Source: Neckera pumila
Lineage: Eukaryota; Streptophyta; Bryopsida; Hypnales; Neckeraceae
Length of the DNA stretch: 64,000 nucleotides
Reading direction: 5' to 3'
NCBI GenBank assembly: GCA_963969595.1
Contig: OZ018415.1
Location: forward strand, 22,635,782 to 22,699,781
Part shown: positions 33,066-44,040 of the stretch, in pieces
How positions within the stretch are numbered: position 1 is the stretch's first letter
Layout of the letters: each line of letters opens with the position of its first letter
Program-made: the position numbers and the translations under genes
The notes under the pieces: model-generated
The model's input: the letters and a program-made list of their open reading frames with translations, nothing else
Told to the model about the DNA's origin: nothing
Databases searched by the model: none

Positions 33066-35700
33066 TCACATGGTCGCACAATGTTCTCGGCATTGAACTC
33101 TACGATTGTTTGGCCCATAGTGAAACTCTTCAAAGCAACCACATTTTAGACAAAGGTATGTCCTATTGTGTGCACGACAATAAAAACGACAAGATGGGTC
33201 ACCACAAAGTACACAAGAGCAGTGTATGCAACTCCATGTTGGCAAATGCCTCCTTCGATCTTCCTCCTCAACATCCATTGCATGGCCCTCCCAATTTTGT
33301 AGTAAAGCTTCACACAAGTTTGTCTTGAACTGTAAGTGCGTCATTGGTTTTCTATCATTGGCACTTTGTAACAAAATACCTTTGTACAAAATGTACATAT
33401 TCACCACGGTTGTGTCCAAGAGAAATGAAAACACACAGTGCCACCACTTGTAAGATTGGGTTTGACATGAATATGATGCCCTCAACTGGTCCGCGACATT
33501 AACCCCCCTCATATGTGTGGTATATTCCAAGTGCACTAGAGAAGTGGGAATGGAATTTCTCACTGCTCCACCGCGACGAGGCACTGTAGGGATTGGGACA
33601 CAAGGAAAAACGATAGGCAATGCATGTGTTGAAATTAGAAGCACAGGCCGCCTGTCCTTCCACATGACACAAGATATTTCCCTACTCTCGTGTATTTACC
33701 ATTGCAGTGTCCCTTGCGGAGAGTTGTTCCAATCTTTCACCATCTTCAACTCCAAAGGCAAGCCAACGCGATTGCATTGTACTATCCCCGTAGCATAAAT
33801 GTCAAGGGTGGCCAACTCGGTAAACAAGCCTATGCTTGAAAAGAAATTATCAATGACAAGAACATGACCTTTTCCCTCAAGGCCTTGCACTAAGTTGATA
33901 ACCGCATTGTGAGCTAACCAAGACTCTCCTTGACTTAGCATTGGCACCTCGTCCAATTGTATATTAGGATTGGCCCCATAATAAATGTCAAAGTTATACA
34001 CGTACTTTGACTTGGATTCCGCTAGGCATCACACCTTGATGCCCCATTTCTAGGTCTCTTTTGGCATATATTGCCTAGCGGGACAATAGGTTCCTTTGTA
34101 CCTAATCATCATCTCATCTACAGTGATGAATTTCCCCAATGTCCAATTTTGTTTGAAATTGTCCCTCACATCATTCACTAGCCAACGAACTTGCCCCATC
34201 TTATCATAGCCCGGTAGGACTCTCTCTGTCACATATGTAGCTGGATTTGTCACATGAAGACATCTTGTAATTGCTTGGAATCTAGCACAAGTAAAAATTT
34301 GTGAAATTCTAGGACAATGGAAGAAAGAACCTTTTTTTGTCCAATATGTCTTCAAATTTGGTTGTCTTTTCAATCCAATGTACATTGATGCCGCCAAATA
34401 TGCCTTCAAACCTGCTACATTCAAAGGCTCCCACGTAGGTCCACCGGGTATAATTCCATATTCATCCGCCGTAGTCGCATACTGGTTCGTTTTTATCACA
34501 ATCTTCTGCAGAAGATTGTACGGCCAAAATAGAGAGAACAATGCCATAAATGTGGGCATTCTACAAAAAGAATTCTTTGGACACAACATATCCAAAAATG
34601 AATGGTGGTCAGGAGAGTAGGTAAAATTTGATCGTGACCATGTTGAATCTCTACACATGTACTTGACACCATTTGGATTAGCAGGATCTCCATCATCACC
34701 ACTACTATCTTCCTTGTGCCAAATTCCATTTTTCACATTCAAGATAGGAATTTCACCCAATGCCATGTCATACTCTGAATAGTAGCCTTCATTCATAAAT
34801 TCAAAATCTAGAAAATCATTTTCATCTGGGATGGGAGGGCCCCTTCCCTGAGTCCCCTGGAAGGGCTGTGGCACACCCTCTAGGTTACCCGCAGTGTAAA
34901 GTACCAACTCACCAAGAGCAGGGGGGTCCAGGGCCTCATCTTCGTTTGGCCAGGGATTAGCCTCCCCTGGTTCCCTAGCCTCTTCCTCGCCCCTATCATC
35001 CATGCTGGCCCACCCCTGCCTGGCCTCCTCATCGTCCCAACCTTGGATCCCCCCGCAGTCTGCGCTGCGCCTGCCCACTTGGTCTGGTCTGACAGCACCT
35101 TGCCAGCTAGTTTTGGCTCCCGGTTCCCCGCGTTGTGCATGGAGGCAACGGTCAAGTTCTCCACCTTCTGAACTTTGCTACTCTCCCTAGAGACGTCAAT
35201 GCCGAAATGAGCATTGTTGTTGCAGTGAGAGGGAGAAGTGGCGCAACTCAGGTGGCCATTTGCAATTGGGGAAGAAATTGTTTGGGTCGTTTGAGTCGTT
35301 TGAGTCGTCTGAGTCGGAACTTGTGAACTCGCCACAGCTAGAGTCGCGGCCACGACCAAGTAGATCTCTTTCTTGCAAAGTGTTGAAGTTGTCTTCAGCG
35401 TCACCTATCTGCATTTCATTGTTGGAGTCTCTAGTATTTGCATCATTTACGGACAAGTCCACATTGATGGAGTCATTTGTGCACACAGGGAAAACAAAGT
35501 CGTCCCCTATCAACGCAATAGGGAACGATCGACCATCAGGAGGTGTGCCTAAATCTTCTGATTCGTCACTGCTAACTTCAAGCCCATCGAACGAGTTGGG
35601 AGTGGAACTTCGTTCATGAGCATCTGCAGCACGTACTTCAGCATCGTGGATGCGGGCACTTCGACGGGGAGGCCGGTCATTGCTTGGGACCTCCAGAAGA
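33066..35700 (-). pseudogene. piggyBac-type (DDE_Tnp_1_7) transposase, broken
   Basis: Would cut and paste the element at TTAA. An acidic, serine-rich N-terminal part (35196 to about 35690, with TSSDSDDSNDSNDPNN) precedes the main frame at 34050-35078. Family blocks are WEPLNVAGLKAYLAASMYIG and FQAITRCLHV, then the first catalytic Asp in FITVDEMMIRYKG, the second in HVLVIDNFFSSIGLF, and the distal acidic motif as MRGVNVADQLRASYS. The usual form there is GVD..DQ, so the first of the two acids is Asn. A C-terminal cysteine-rich domain (CIHCSCVLCG..LCLKCGCFEEFH) is present. Three in-frame stops lie near 34050, 34028 and 33696, and the N-terminal part is in another frame, so it cannot make an intact enzyme. 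No ATG was found for the N-terminal part; an upstream exon is possible. Confidence 0.9.
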
Positions 35701-37579
35701 GCCGCAAGAGGTTAGTATGGGCTCTGCCTCGTGTTGTCTGCTATGCACTTAGGAATGTTTGTCTCGCGCCTTGTATGCACACAATCGTTCTCTTCGTTTT
35801 CAGCAAGATTAGTGCGTCCATGCATCCGTTTGAGCCTGTTGTGTTCAATTGGTTACAGATAGGGACTTCTTGATCAGATCAATATGAGGAAGTTCATAAA
35901 GCTTCTGCATAGCTAGGAAATCTATGAAGACTAAGACCTACTTACTAAATAACATGTTGCTTCTTCCTCACTGCCTGCGGTCTGATAGGGATAGCTCAAA
36001 ATATTGATGTTGATTATGCATATGTGCTAAGGTGACAAAAACAATAATGTACTGTAGCTTATTTGGTCTGCGATATGCCATGCTAGAAACGAAGTGAAAA
36101 AAAATGGGGAGGAGTTGTTAGGCCACCCCTTGAAAATGGGGAGTAGTTTTGCAGCCCCATAGCAGAGCTGTAGAGCCCCAAATGAAGCCATAGTGATTCC
36201 AAACAAATTGCATGCATGAACTTGGAAAATGAGCAAAAATATTGACGTACCCATTTGGCCTTCAAGAAGCACGGCAATTGGGGCATCTCGTGAAGAGGAA
36301 ACTCGCTCCTTCTTGCTTTGGGAGCAGCTACCGCAGCTTGATGTACAAGGGGGCGGGACTTCAAAAAACTCCAGTCGAAGCAAACGCCACCGTCGACTGC
36401 AACTTAGCGACAAACCCTCGAAGATGGTGGCTCCTGCAACTTCCTCACATGGTGTGGATCAACTTCAACCGGACCCTAGAAGCTGTCGTGGATGCGCTTA
36501 GTGGTATTGTCTTCAATGTGTGAAGCGCCATCCATGACTTGTTTGTGGGAGTGTGATGGTCTGTTTTGAATCTTCATGTTGCTGGTAAGTTCCCTTTGTG
36601 ATGGAACAGTGAGGGCCTTCTAGTGATGCAGTACTGGAAACATGTCCTTACTAGTTTGCACTAGTCACATAAAGGCTGTATTGAATGTTGGTGATTCATA
36701 GTTTCATGGTGGCTCATGAGACTCTAATAAATGTTTTGTTCAATTCTGCAGGAAGGTGGCTACTGACAGTAGTGGCTGTGTACATCAGATTTATAGAGTT
36801 CTTGCCAGAATTTTGAAGTAACTGTGGAAGCAGATTAAGAGTTTGATATGTTTATTCATCCCATGATTATTGTTGTCCTCAGTTATATGGAGAGATGGCA
36901 GTTTTGGATGCCTGTGATTGTGGACTTTGCACTTGTAGACTTGTTTGCAAAATTGATTGCAACTGTAAATAGATTCAAAATTTTGGTAACAATGTAGAGA
37001 AATATGCCTAAAATAATTTAAGAAAATGTTGTCACATTGAAGAGATGTCCATTTTTGTCTTGAATTCTTCATTTCTTTTGTTTGTGAGCCTAAAAATTTT
37101 CATGTGGAGGCCATTGTATAGCCCTATGAGTATGAATTTGCTTGTGGCGAATTTCAAGTCATTTCAACTGTCCATGAAGTTCAGCTAGCCCAACTGCCAA
37201 AAACCACATTCCCAGTTGTGCCAGTTAGTGCATTTAGTTCCCAAATAGCATGTCAAGTTGAATCCAAGAAAGTGCCCAGCAATGACATGTTCTCAAACCC
37301 TGCCCAGCCCCTTGCCCTTACAGATGTGGGCATTTTCCAAAGAATTTGTGCATAGTGTAAACGTCCATGCCCAGCCTGCCCCAGTTGAGAAACAAATAAC
37401 ATGTTTCATAATAACTTTTTATTTGTAGAGTCAAATTCAATGAAATTTAGTGCACATGAAAGATACTCCTTGTCCATACCTTTGATAAAAATTTAGGACT
37501 CAAAAAGTAAAATCTCCACTCACACATACCTGCCCAAAATTGCTATGTTGCTAAAATCAGCAGGATGGTCCTTTAGGGG
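35701..37579. other. Transposon interior upstream of the transposase
   Basis: Expected to hold the transposase promoter and perhaps 5' exons. A moderately GC-rich stretch (about 36230-36520) is open in several frames but gives no known domain. From about 37440 the sequence takes on the subfamily II right-end character (GAAAGATACTCCTTGTCC, CATACCTGCCC). Confidence 0.4.
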
Positions 37580-38412
37580 TTAAGGCACAACAATTTTCAA
37601 GCTTTTGACTACATGGTTAAAAACACTATTGTATAATTTGTAGTTTTTGTTGCTCTTCGAGCAACTTGGGCAATTCAAAAAAATATTGTTTAAAGAAATT
37701 AAGTTTTGAACTTGGTTTCCTAGATTTATATATACATAGAAAGCTATTAATCATTTTATTTTGATTACCAAGATGAAAGCTATGAGTTTTAATTTGCAAG
37801 CAATTGTAGAATCTCTACTCTAAAATAAACTCTTCAAGAAGTCCCTTATTTTATTCAATTTTTAATATTTTTTGAAAAAAAATAGAATCATTAGATGTAG
37901 AATGTTTATGATAGCATTGAACATATTTAAATTTCACAAGGATTTTGAATTCCAGAATATGAGAAGGATGTGTTGTTTGCAAATTGCGCTAGTGCATTGT
38001 CAACTTTGGGCACATAGCTAGTCACATTGCAGGATTTTCTAAGACATCTTCTATCCTTTTTCTATCTCTAAAATTTGGTACACGTGTACCTAACATAATC
38101 TTTATTAAAAAAAAATTATAAAATTATAGTCTATAGTGCAGTTAATGTCCGTACAAGGTAGTCAAAGTCAACAAAAGTTCTTGACTAGGATCCCAAAAAA
38201 CTTTTTGTCTCACTTCAAAGGCTCACATCTTCTAATCTATGCAATCAAATTGACCAGATTTTTAGCCACACACTCTTCGACAAGCCTAGTATAAGATCCT
38301 ATAGTTAGGTATGTAAAAGAAAATTGTTTTTTCAAATTTGTGTTGAATACATTGAAAACAATAGTTTGTAGTGATTTCAAGTGCTAAATTGTTAAGGAAT
38401 TCTAGGCATTAA

Positions 38413-39598
38413 GTATGATTTAATTTTCTTTTAGGTTACTTCAAAGGTATCTACTTCAATTTACATTTTTTTGTCCATTGTTTAAATCCAAACTTTATTG
38501 TGTTCATTTAAAGAGATTTTTCATGCCCTTCCAATGCCAATAACTACAAGTTCTAATTCCACATCAAACAAAAAATAGAAATATATTTAGTGAGTCAATT
38601 AGAGTGTTCCAATTGAGGATGCTCTTACAGTCTCTTGCCACCCCCCAGAAGTTATATTTTTTCCTCTTTCCATTTTGGGGCCAAATGGCCCAGTTAACGA
38701 ACGTAGCAAGTCTAGAGCACTCAGTCGGATAAACTCCATCAGATTTTGTAGTTGCCGTTGCCACTCCACAACGGACTCCCTCAACATACAAACAACGGAA
38801 ACCAGGCTATATTAAATTAATGGTGAACAAATAAAAATCATTAAAATGCTAAATAAGTTATTCCAAAAAGGGAAAAACAAAATGCTAGAAAAATAGGTCA
38901 AAGCAATCAGACAGCCATACAAGAATGGTAACGGTATTATTCTAATTTATATTCTAATATATAAATTGATTTCCTAACGAGAGATGAATCTCATCTAAAG
39001 TACACCGATGAAAAGTGGCATGATGCGTTCAGTTCAGTTCGTTTTTTTCCATTCTGAGGTCCTGAACCATTCCATTGAATTTGTTAAAAAAAAAACAAAA
39101 AAAAACAAAAAAAAAAACAGAAAACTTTCCATTGGAAGAATATTATAAAAAAATATTAAAAAGGGTTAAGTTAATGGGGCCCCCACATTTGTATTTTAGC
39201 GTCCCCTTGTAAAGTTCAATAGAATAATATCTTTCTTTAGTTCCTCAGTCCTTTCCAATCTGTCGGATTCCGCAATTTTAGTGTGCAGGCACGGAGCCGA
39301 TGTCCTATAGCCGTGCAACTAAGTTCACTACAGCACTGTAATTAGACGAGATTAGTGAAAGGCATGCTTACGTCGGTAACCGGCCTGGTTCACTAATAAG
39401 ATCAGATTAGTGAAAGGCATGCGTAACCTAATCCTGACTATAAAACTTGTGAGTGTTCTACATTACAGCAAAGTGGAAGCCTGGAGATACAGTTACCGCT
39501 TCAATAAATTACTAGTGTGCCCTGTGCCGTTGCCACAGCCAAAATCATAGTAAAAATAATTTTCTAATTTTCCAATTCATAATTCATAATAAAAACTT
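38413..39598. other. Intergenic DNA, no gene recognised
   Basis: A direct repeat GATTAGTGAAAGGCATGC occurs near 39350 and again near 39404, followed by TATAAAA near 39440. This could be part of an LTR or a promoter but I cannot show either. From about 39525 the tandem unit described at 39525-40790 begins. Confidence 0.35.
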
Positions 39599-40790
39599 TT
39601 AACCCCTAAAGGTCGGAGACTATGTTTTCACCAAAAACACTCCAAAACTGTCATTTCTAGTACAAGTACCAAATTTTAGAAAAAAAACATTTTTTGACAT
39701 ATGTAACCGTAGGATCTTATAGTGAACTTGTTTGAGAATATGTAGAAAAAATTTCAGAATTTTCCACCATGTAGATTGCAAGATATTAGCATTTGAATTG
39801 ACAAAAACTGTTTTTTGGGCCCTACAAAAAACCGGGCAGCTGCACTTCACAAGGTCACATTTAAATGAAAAAATGCCTAAAATGGTGGTTGCTCCTTGGA
39901 TTCATTCTTCAAAGCAAGTTGGCTACATGCATGAAAAATTTCAGTTCATTTAGAATTGTACAATATACAGGAAAAAAATATAAAGTAGAAAGAACTAGAA
40001 AATGATTCAAAACACAAAATTGTTAAGAATTTAATTAGGGAACTGGAAAATGTCAATCCCAACGGTTATAATGTTGCAATAAACAATATACATCCTATGC
40101 TTTTATCTTTTTCAAAAAATTATTAAAAATTGAATTAAATAAAGGACTTCAAAATTTATTGTAGAGTAGGGAATCCATAACTGCCCGCAAATTAGAACAC
40201 CTCATAATTTTCATTTCATAAATCAAAATGGAATAATTCAAAGCTCTACACATGTATATAAATCTTAGGAACCAATTTCAAATTTTTATTTTTTTTAAGA
40301 GTGAATTTTCAGAATTTTTTTGAGCTGCCCGCCGACCATTGAAAATGACATATCATCCAATAACTTTTTAACCATGTAGTCAAAAGTTTTGAAAATTGTT
40401 GGACCTTAAAGCTACTCCTTAGGCACACGTTGTGTGAAATTTCCAAAGAAAAAAATTAAAATTTCCATCCGTAGTGAGCTGCCCAAAATCGCTATGTTGC
40501 CAAAAACACGCCATTTGGTCCTTTAGGGGTTAAAATTCAATATCTTTCACATCGTCATTCCAAACGCCACAAAACAAAGCCCGTCCACCCCTCCTTGCTG
40601 AGGGCTTTCCAATGATACCAAGAACACGACCAAAATCAAAGTAAAAGTAATTTTCTAATTTTGTGATCCATAAATACTTTAAAATTCAATAAGTTCCACA
40701 CTGTAGCTCCAAACGCCACAAAACCAAGCCGGTACACCCTTCCTTGCCGAGGTCTTTCTAACGGTACCAAGCAAGTGGCTGGGGGAAGTA
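39525..40790. repeat. Tandem repeat (about 150 bp units) with a TTAA element in the first unit
   Basis: Shared blocks recur: CAAAATCATAGTAAAAATAA / CAAAATCAAAGTAAAAGTAA, TTTTCTAATTTT, TTTAAAATTCAATA, CAAACGCCACAAAAC and CCTTGC.GAGG.CTTTC. In the first unit the TTTAAAATTCAA segment is split by the MITE 39599-40533; in the second unit (near 40676-40692) it is intact. This is an empty-site comparison within the window. Confidence 0.8.
39599..40533. mobile_element. piggyBac-type MITE, subfamily II, complete copy
   Basis: TTAA on both sides, ends CCCCTAAAGGTCGG and GGTCCTTTAGGGG, 935 bp, non-coding. Left landmarks CTATGTTTTCACC and CACTCCAAAACTG and right landmarks AGCTGCCCAAAATCGCTATG match the ends of the transposase-bearing element 31488-37583. 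Target duplication is confirmed by the unoccupied tandem copy near 40680. Confidence 0.95.
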
Positions 40791-40859
40791 TGGTCCGGGA
40801 GATCTCAACTTAACAAACAAAACAAAACAAACAACTAGCTAGCCAGCCAACCAAACTTA

Positions 40860-41100
40860 AGATATGGATTGGGACCCTCTAAGGGAGGTGCTCTAAAAGC
40901 TACTCTACCATTTGTTCCTTCACTTAGTTCTTTTAGTTCTTGTCCCTCCTTTTGTTTTTTCCTTTTTTTGGTTTTTTGTTTTGCTCTTATCTCTTCATTT
41001 GCCAGCCTCGGCTTGGCTATTGTTCTTTTTTTTTTTTTTAATGCAATGGTACTTTCCATTTGTTCAAGAAAAAAAATGCTATGGGTCTCCCATTTGTTAA
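40860..41100 (+). mobile_element. Possible 5'-truncated LINE 3' tail, copy 1
   Basis: A T/C-rich segment contains TTTTAGTTCTTGTCCCTCC, CGGCTTGGCTATTGTTCTTT and AATGCAATGG..TTTCCATTTGTTCAAGAAA, then an A-rich end. The same layout occurs at 42240-42440, as expected for 3' ends of a non-LTR retrotransposon. No coding part is present, so the identification is tentative. Confidence 0.4.
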
Positions 41101-41139
41101 AAAAACCCTAAAAATCCCTAAAAAAAACCCCTACCCTGC

Positions 41140-41470
41140 TTGTAAAAAGAACCACTAACACAGAGGTACATTTTGCTTTCTTCAAAGTACTAATAGTGTA
41201 CATTTAAAAGGGTTGCTTCTGTTGACTAGTGCATATCAACTTTAAAAATTTGTAATTAATTTCACAAAGGTTCAAAAAATATGAAAGTAAAGATTTAGGG
41301 CTCTAAAAGTACCTTTGTTCTAAAAGTGACCATAAACATAGAGGTATATTTTGCTTTTTCTTCCATATTTCAACAATGTATATTTGAAGAGGTGGTTGCT
41401 TTTAGTAACCACTATGTTTGAACTTAAAAAATTTGTAATTTATTCCACAAAGGTGAAATTTGGGTTTAGA
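41140..41470. repeat. Diverged tandem duplication, about 180 bp
   Basis: Two copies share ACAGAGGTACATTTTGCTTT / ATAGAGGTATATTTTGCTTT, then TTGCTT.TGTTGAC-like sequence and AAAATTTGTAATT.ATT.CACAAAGG. Non-coding. Confidence 0.6.
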
Positions 41471-42239
41471 TGGGTGATGGTTCTATACTACCGGTCAACA
41501 TGTTGGGTGATCCTAGGACCCATAGAACAAGACCATTGTTTGGTATTTTTTTTGAGTTTTACCAGCTACTTCCCTCAAATTCCCATATCTATTTGTTCTT
41601 TCAGGTATTAATTCCAATTTTTTTCTTGATTTTTTACCATAAATAGAATCTTTACAAATTTTTCACCAAATTTTTGTAAAATGTTTCCAAATCACAAACG
41701 GATTTTTTCCCAATTCCACCAGCTCCCAGTGAACTAGCCACCCCAATTTTTCCCAAACACTGATTTATTCCATAATTCCCACATAATCAACAATGTAGAA
41801 GAAACGCCATTTCATAGGTTCTATTATTGTCCACGCGCTCAGCAAATTTGGGAGTACGCACAACGAGACGCACAATCGATTTTATATCATATACTAGGAG
41901 CTCAACCGGTTATGGGACCCCATAGCCGATTCAGTCCTACCCAATGTATATTTGGAACCAAGCTTCCATGTAGATTTATCGACTTTAGGATTATTTGGAC
42001 TCTACTTAGAGGTCAAGCATTATGAATCATTTGGATTTCTTGTAATAGTAAAGTGTTTGCCAATACTTCTTGGCCTAAAGTCAATTGTCAACAAGTACAG
42101 TGGGAAGCACTCTTAGATGCGGGACGAGGGCACATATGAAGCCCATGTATAGTGCACACCATCACCCAGGCTCTCTAATGAGGCCCATAGTAGGTTTGAG
42201 CACGTCTTGCTTCAATCTCCCATCCTGGCTTATAGGAGG
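41471..42239. other. Intergenic DNA, no gene recognised
   Basis: Contains CATTTGGATTTCTTGTAATAG near 42029, similar to a segment near 20000. The part from about 42090 may belong to the truncated element that ends at 42440. Confidence 0.3.
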
Positions 42240-42440
42240 GGCGATAAAAGAAGTGTTATGGAACAAGGTGTGGCCTCCTGAGTGCTCTTTCTTCTAGCGG
42301 TCTTTTGATTCTTTTGTTCTTTCGTTTTTGGCCGTTTTTATTCGGCTCCTTTGTCCAACTATTTTGGCTTTGCTGTTGTTCTTTGGTTTCTTTTAATGTA
42401 GTGGGTTTCCCATTTGTTCAAAAATAAATAAAATAAAAAT
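42240..42440 (+). mobile_element. Possible 5'-truncated LINE 3' tail, copy 2
   Basis: TTTTGTTCTTTCG, TTCGGCTCCTTTGTCC, TTTGGCTTTGCTGTTGTTCT and AATGTAGTGGGTTTCCCATT then TTGTTC and an A-rich tail (AAAATAAATAAAATAAAAAT). The order is the same as at 40860-41100. The A-rich 3' end and lack of inverted ends suggest a retroposon. Confidence 0.4.
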
Positions 42441-44040
42441 TCCCACAAAAGCAAATTAAAATAATAAAGTGAAAGAAATGTGTTTCATACAATAAAAAAG
42501 GAGGGGAGGAGGGAACTGACCATTCCATTGAGCAATTATTTGTTTCCACCCAATTAATTATCAGCCAATTAATATTTACCCTTGAAATAGGTCCAAGCCA
42601 GACCCCGATAACCGACATGCCAACTCACAAGCACCTAAAAACCAGTTTCCCCCCTGCGATGAGTCCGTTGCCGAAGCTCGGAGAGCAGCCCGCTTCACTA
42701 AATTCCTACTCCTCACTAAAATAATAATAATTATTATTATTATTTTTTAAATAAATTATTAGGGTTTTCTTTGCTGAAAATTTTTGGGACTGCTATGAAG
42801 CCCTTAAAATAGTCCTAACCGTCAAGTAAAGGAGATTAAAAGCGGAGCAGGAAAGTCACGAGCAGACGCAAAAGGAGACATGTACCGTACAGTAGTTAAC
42901 TTACTAGTGTACTCACAAGAGTGAAGGGAAACCACCGATCAGTAAGTTAACGGAAATCTCGAAAGGGTTTCAGTCAGTCGGTCGGTCTCCTTGGAAGTGA
43001 AAATCAGACCCGAATGAGCCGTGCGGAGTGCCGTAAAAACAATGAACAGTAATAACAGCAATAATTGGAATTACTGTGGATTCGAACATTCTAGGCCACA
43101 AACAATGTTTTGGATGTTTGGAACATCCTCAAAAGTAGGAAAATTTTCTTCAAGATTGGTACAAGTGTGGTGGTGTGTTAGAAGTGTTTCTACTACGGTA
43201 TATGAACAAAGGAGTTGTGATGCAAAGTATTTCATGAAGATTATGCAAGGTTCACTATGATTCTATCTAGGAAAAGGAAAAAAAGGAAAACGTGTAGAAA
43301 ATGATGATGATGTCTAGATTCTACTCATATCACAACTTTTCCTCCCACCCATACTCTTACGAGTTAAATTGAGATTCCTGTGCAATATAAAGAAATTGAT
43401 CATATGACAAACACAACTCTAGATAAGCCTAATGTAGGCCAAAAATTGTTGTAGTGTAAGGTAGCCAACCCCTTTCTGATCCCCCCCCTTCCATTTTAGT
43501 GATATAGACTGTTGTCTTTCCGTGAATTAGTGGCTCAATTCCCGGAGCAAGTGTGGTGCAATATGATTGGCTACAAGGCGATCAATATTGTAACTAGCCC
43601 TTGGTTGATTTTGCAATGAGCCTATGGTCAGAAATAGAAAGAGCTACATCACCGTTATAGGTCTAAAAGAATCTTCCACTAAAAAATCATAGTAATTACA
43701 ATTTTGGTAATAAAATTTTGAAAAAATATGCAATCCTTCCAAACTCTATTTTTGTACACGGGAGATATTTTGCACTCAAAAAATCTATGCTCCAAATATG
43801 CGTAATTGTTTAAGTGATTGGAAATGGGTCGGGTACCTTACATGTGTCTTGTGAAATGTAGTTCACAAGAAGAGTTATGACTGCAATAGGCTTGTCCAGA
43901 GTTGTGTCTGTCATGAACTTATATCATAGTAAAATCGTTCCAAATGCGGAGTAAAAAGATAGTGAACATCCGGAACGGTCGGTCGGTTTGCACCGAAATC
44001 ACGAATGGTAAGTTAGTGACTCCAGTCGGGACACCATATT
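42441..44040. other. Lower-copy intergenic DNA before the rhomboid gene
   Basis: Less AT-rich in places. CAGTCGGTCGGTCT near 42974 and CGGTCGGTCGGTTTG near 43976 lie in two stretches that also share AGTAAGTTA/GTAAGTTAGTGA-like sequence, so a duplication about 1 kb apart is possible. A 79-codon plus frame (43021-43260) has no known motif. Confidence 0.3.

Larger units (their letters stand above)
31488..37583 (-). mobile_element. 6.1-kb piggyBac-like transposon carrying a transposase pseudogene
   Basis: TTAA plus CCCCTAAAG at the left (31488) and GGTCCTTTAGGGG plus TTAA at the right (37580-37583). The limits are confirmed because the flanking sequence is one continuous subfamily II MITE (GAGTAGC before, GGCACAACAATTTTC after). 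About 100 bp inside each end resembles the ends of the MITE 39599-40533: CACTATGTTTTCAC and CACTCCAAAACT at the left, CTGCCCAAAATTGCTATGTT at the right. Contents from left to right: MITE-like DNA, a GC-rich block (32107-32556), AT-rich DNA, the transposase (33066 to about 35700, minus strand), then about 1.9 kb of mostly unidentified sequence. It is the plausible source type of the subfamily II MITEs. Confidence 0.85.
30469..38412. mobile_element. Outer piggyBac-type MITE carrying two nested TTAA elements
   Basis: The left edge is TTAA plus CCTCTAAAGGACCAAATG; the right edge is GGAATTCTAGGCA plus TTAA (38409-38412). Its remaining pieces (30473-30516, 31415-31487, 37584-38412) follow, in order, the reverse complement of the intact element 39599-40533. 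Shared blocks include GAAATTTCTATACAA-type sequence, GAGGAGTAGC and CAACAATTTTCAA with TTTTGACTACATGG. Removing the two inserts leaves about 958 bp, the family length. This fixes the boundaries of both inserts independently of their own ends. Confidence 0.85.

Noticed and set aside
32684..33142. 152-codon Phe/Ser-rich membrane protein on the minus strand
   Set aside because: Low-complexity reading of an A/G-rich tract next to the transposase end; no known motif.
34880..35404. Thr/Gln-rich secreted protein on the minus strand
   Set aside because: It overlaps the transposase N-terminal coding region in another frame; the TTQTT repeat is the shifted reading of the acidic DS repeat.
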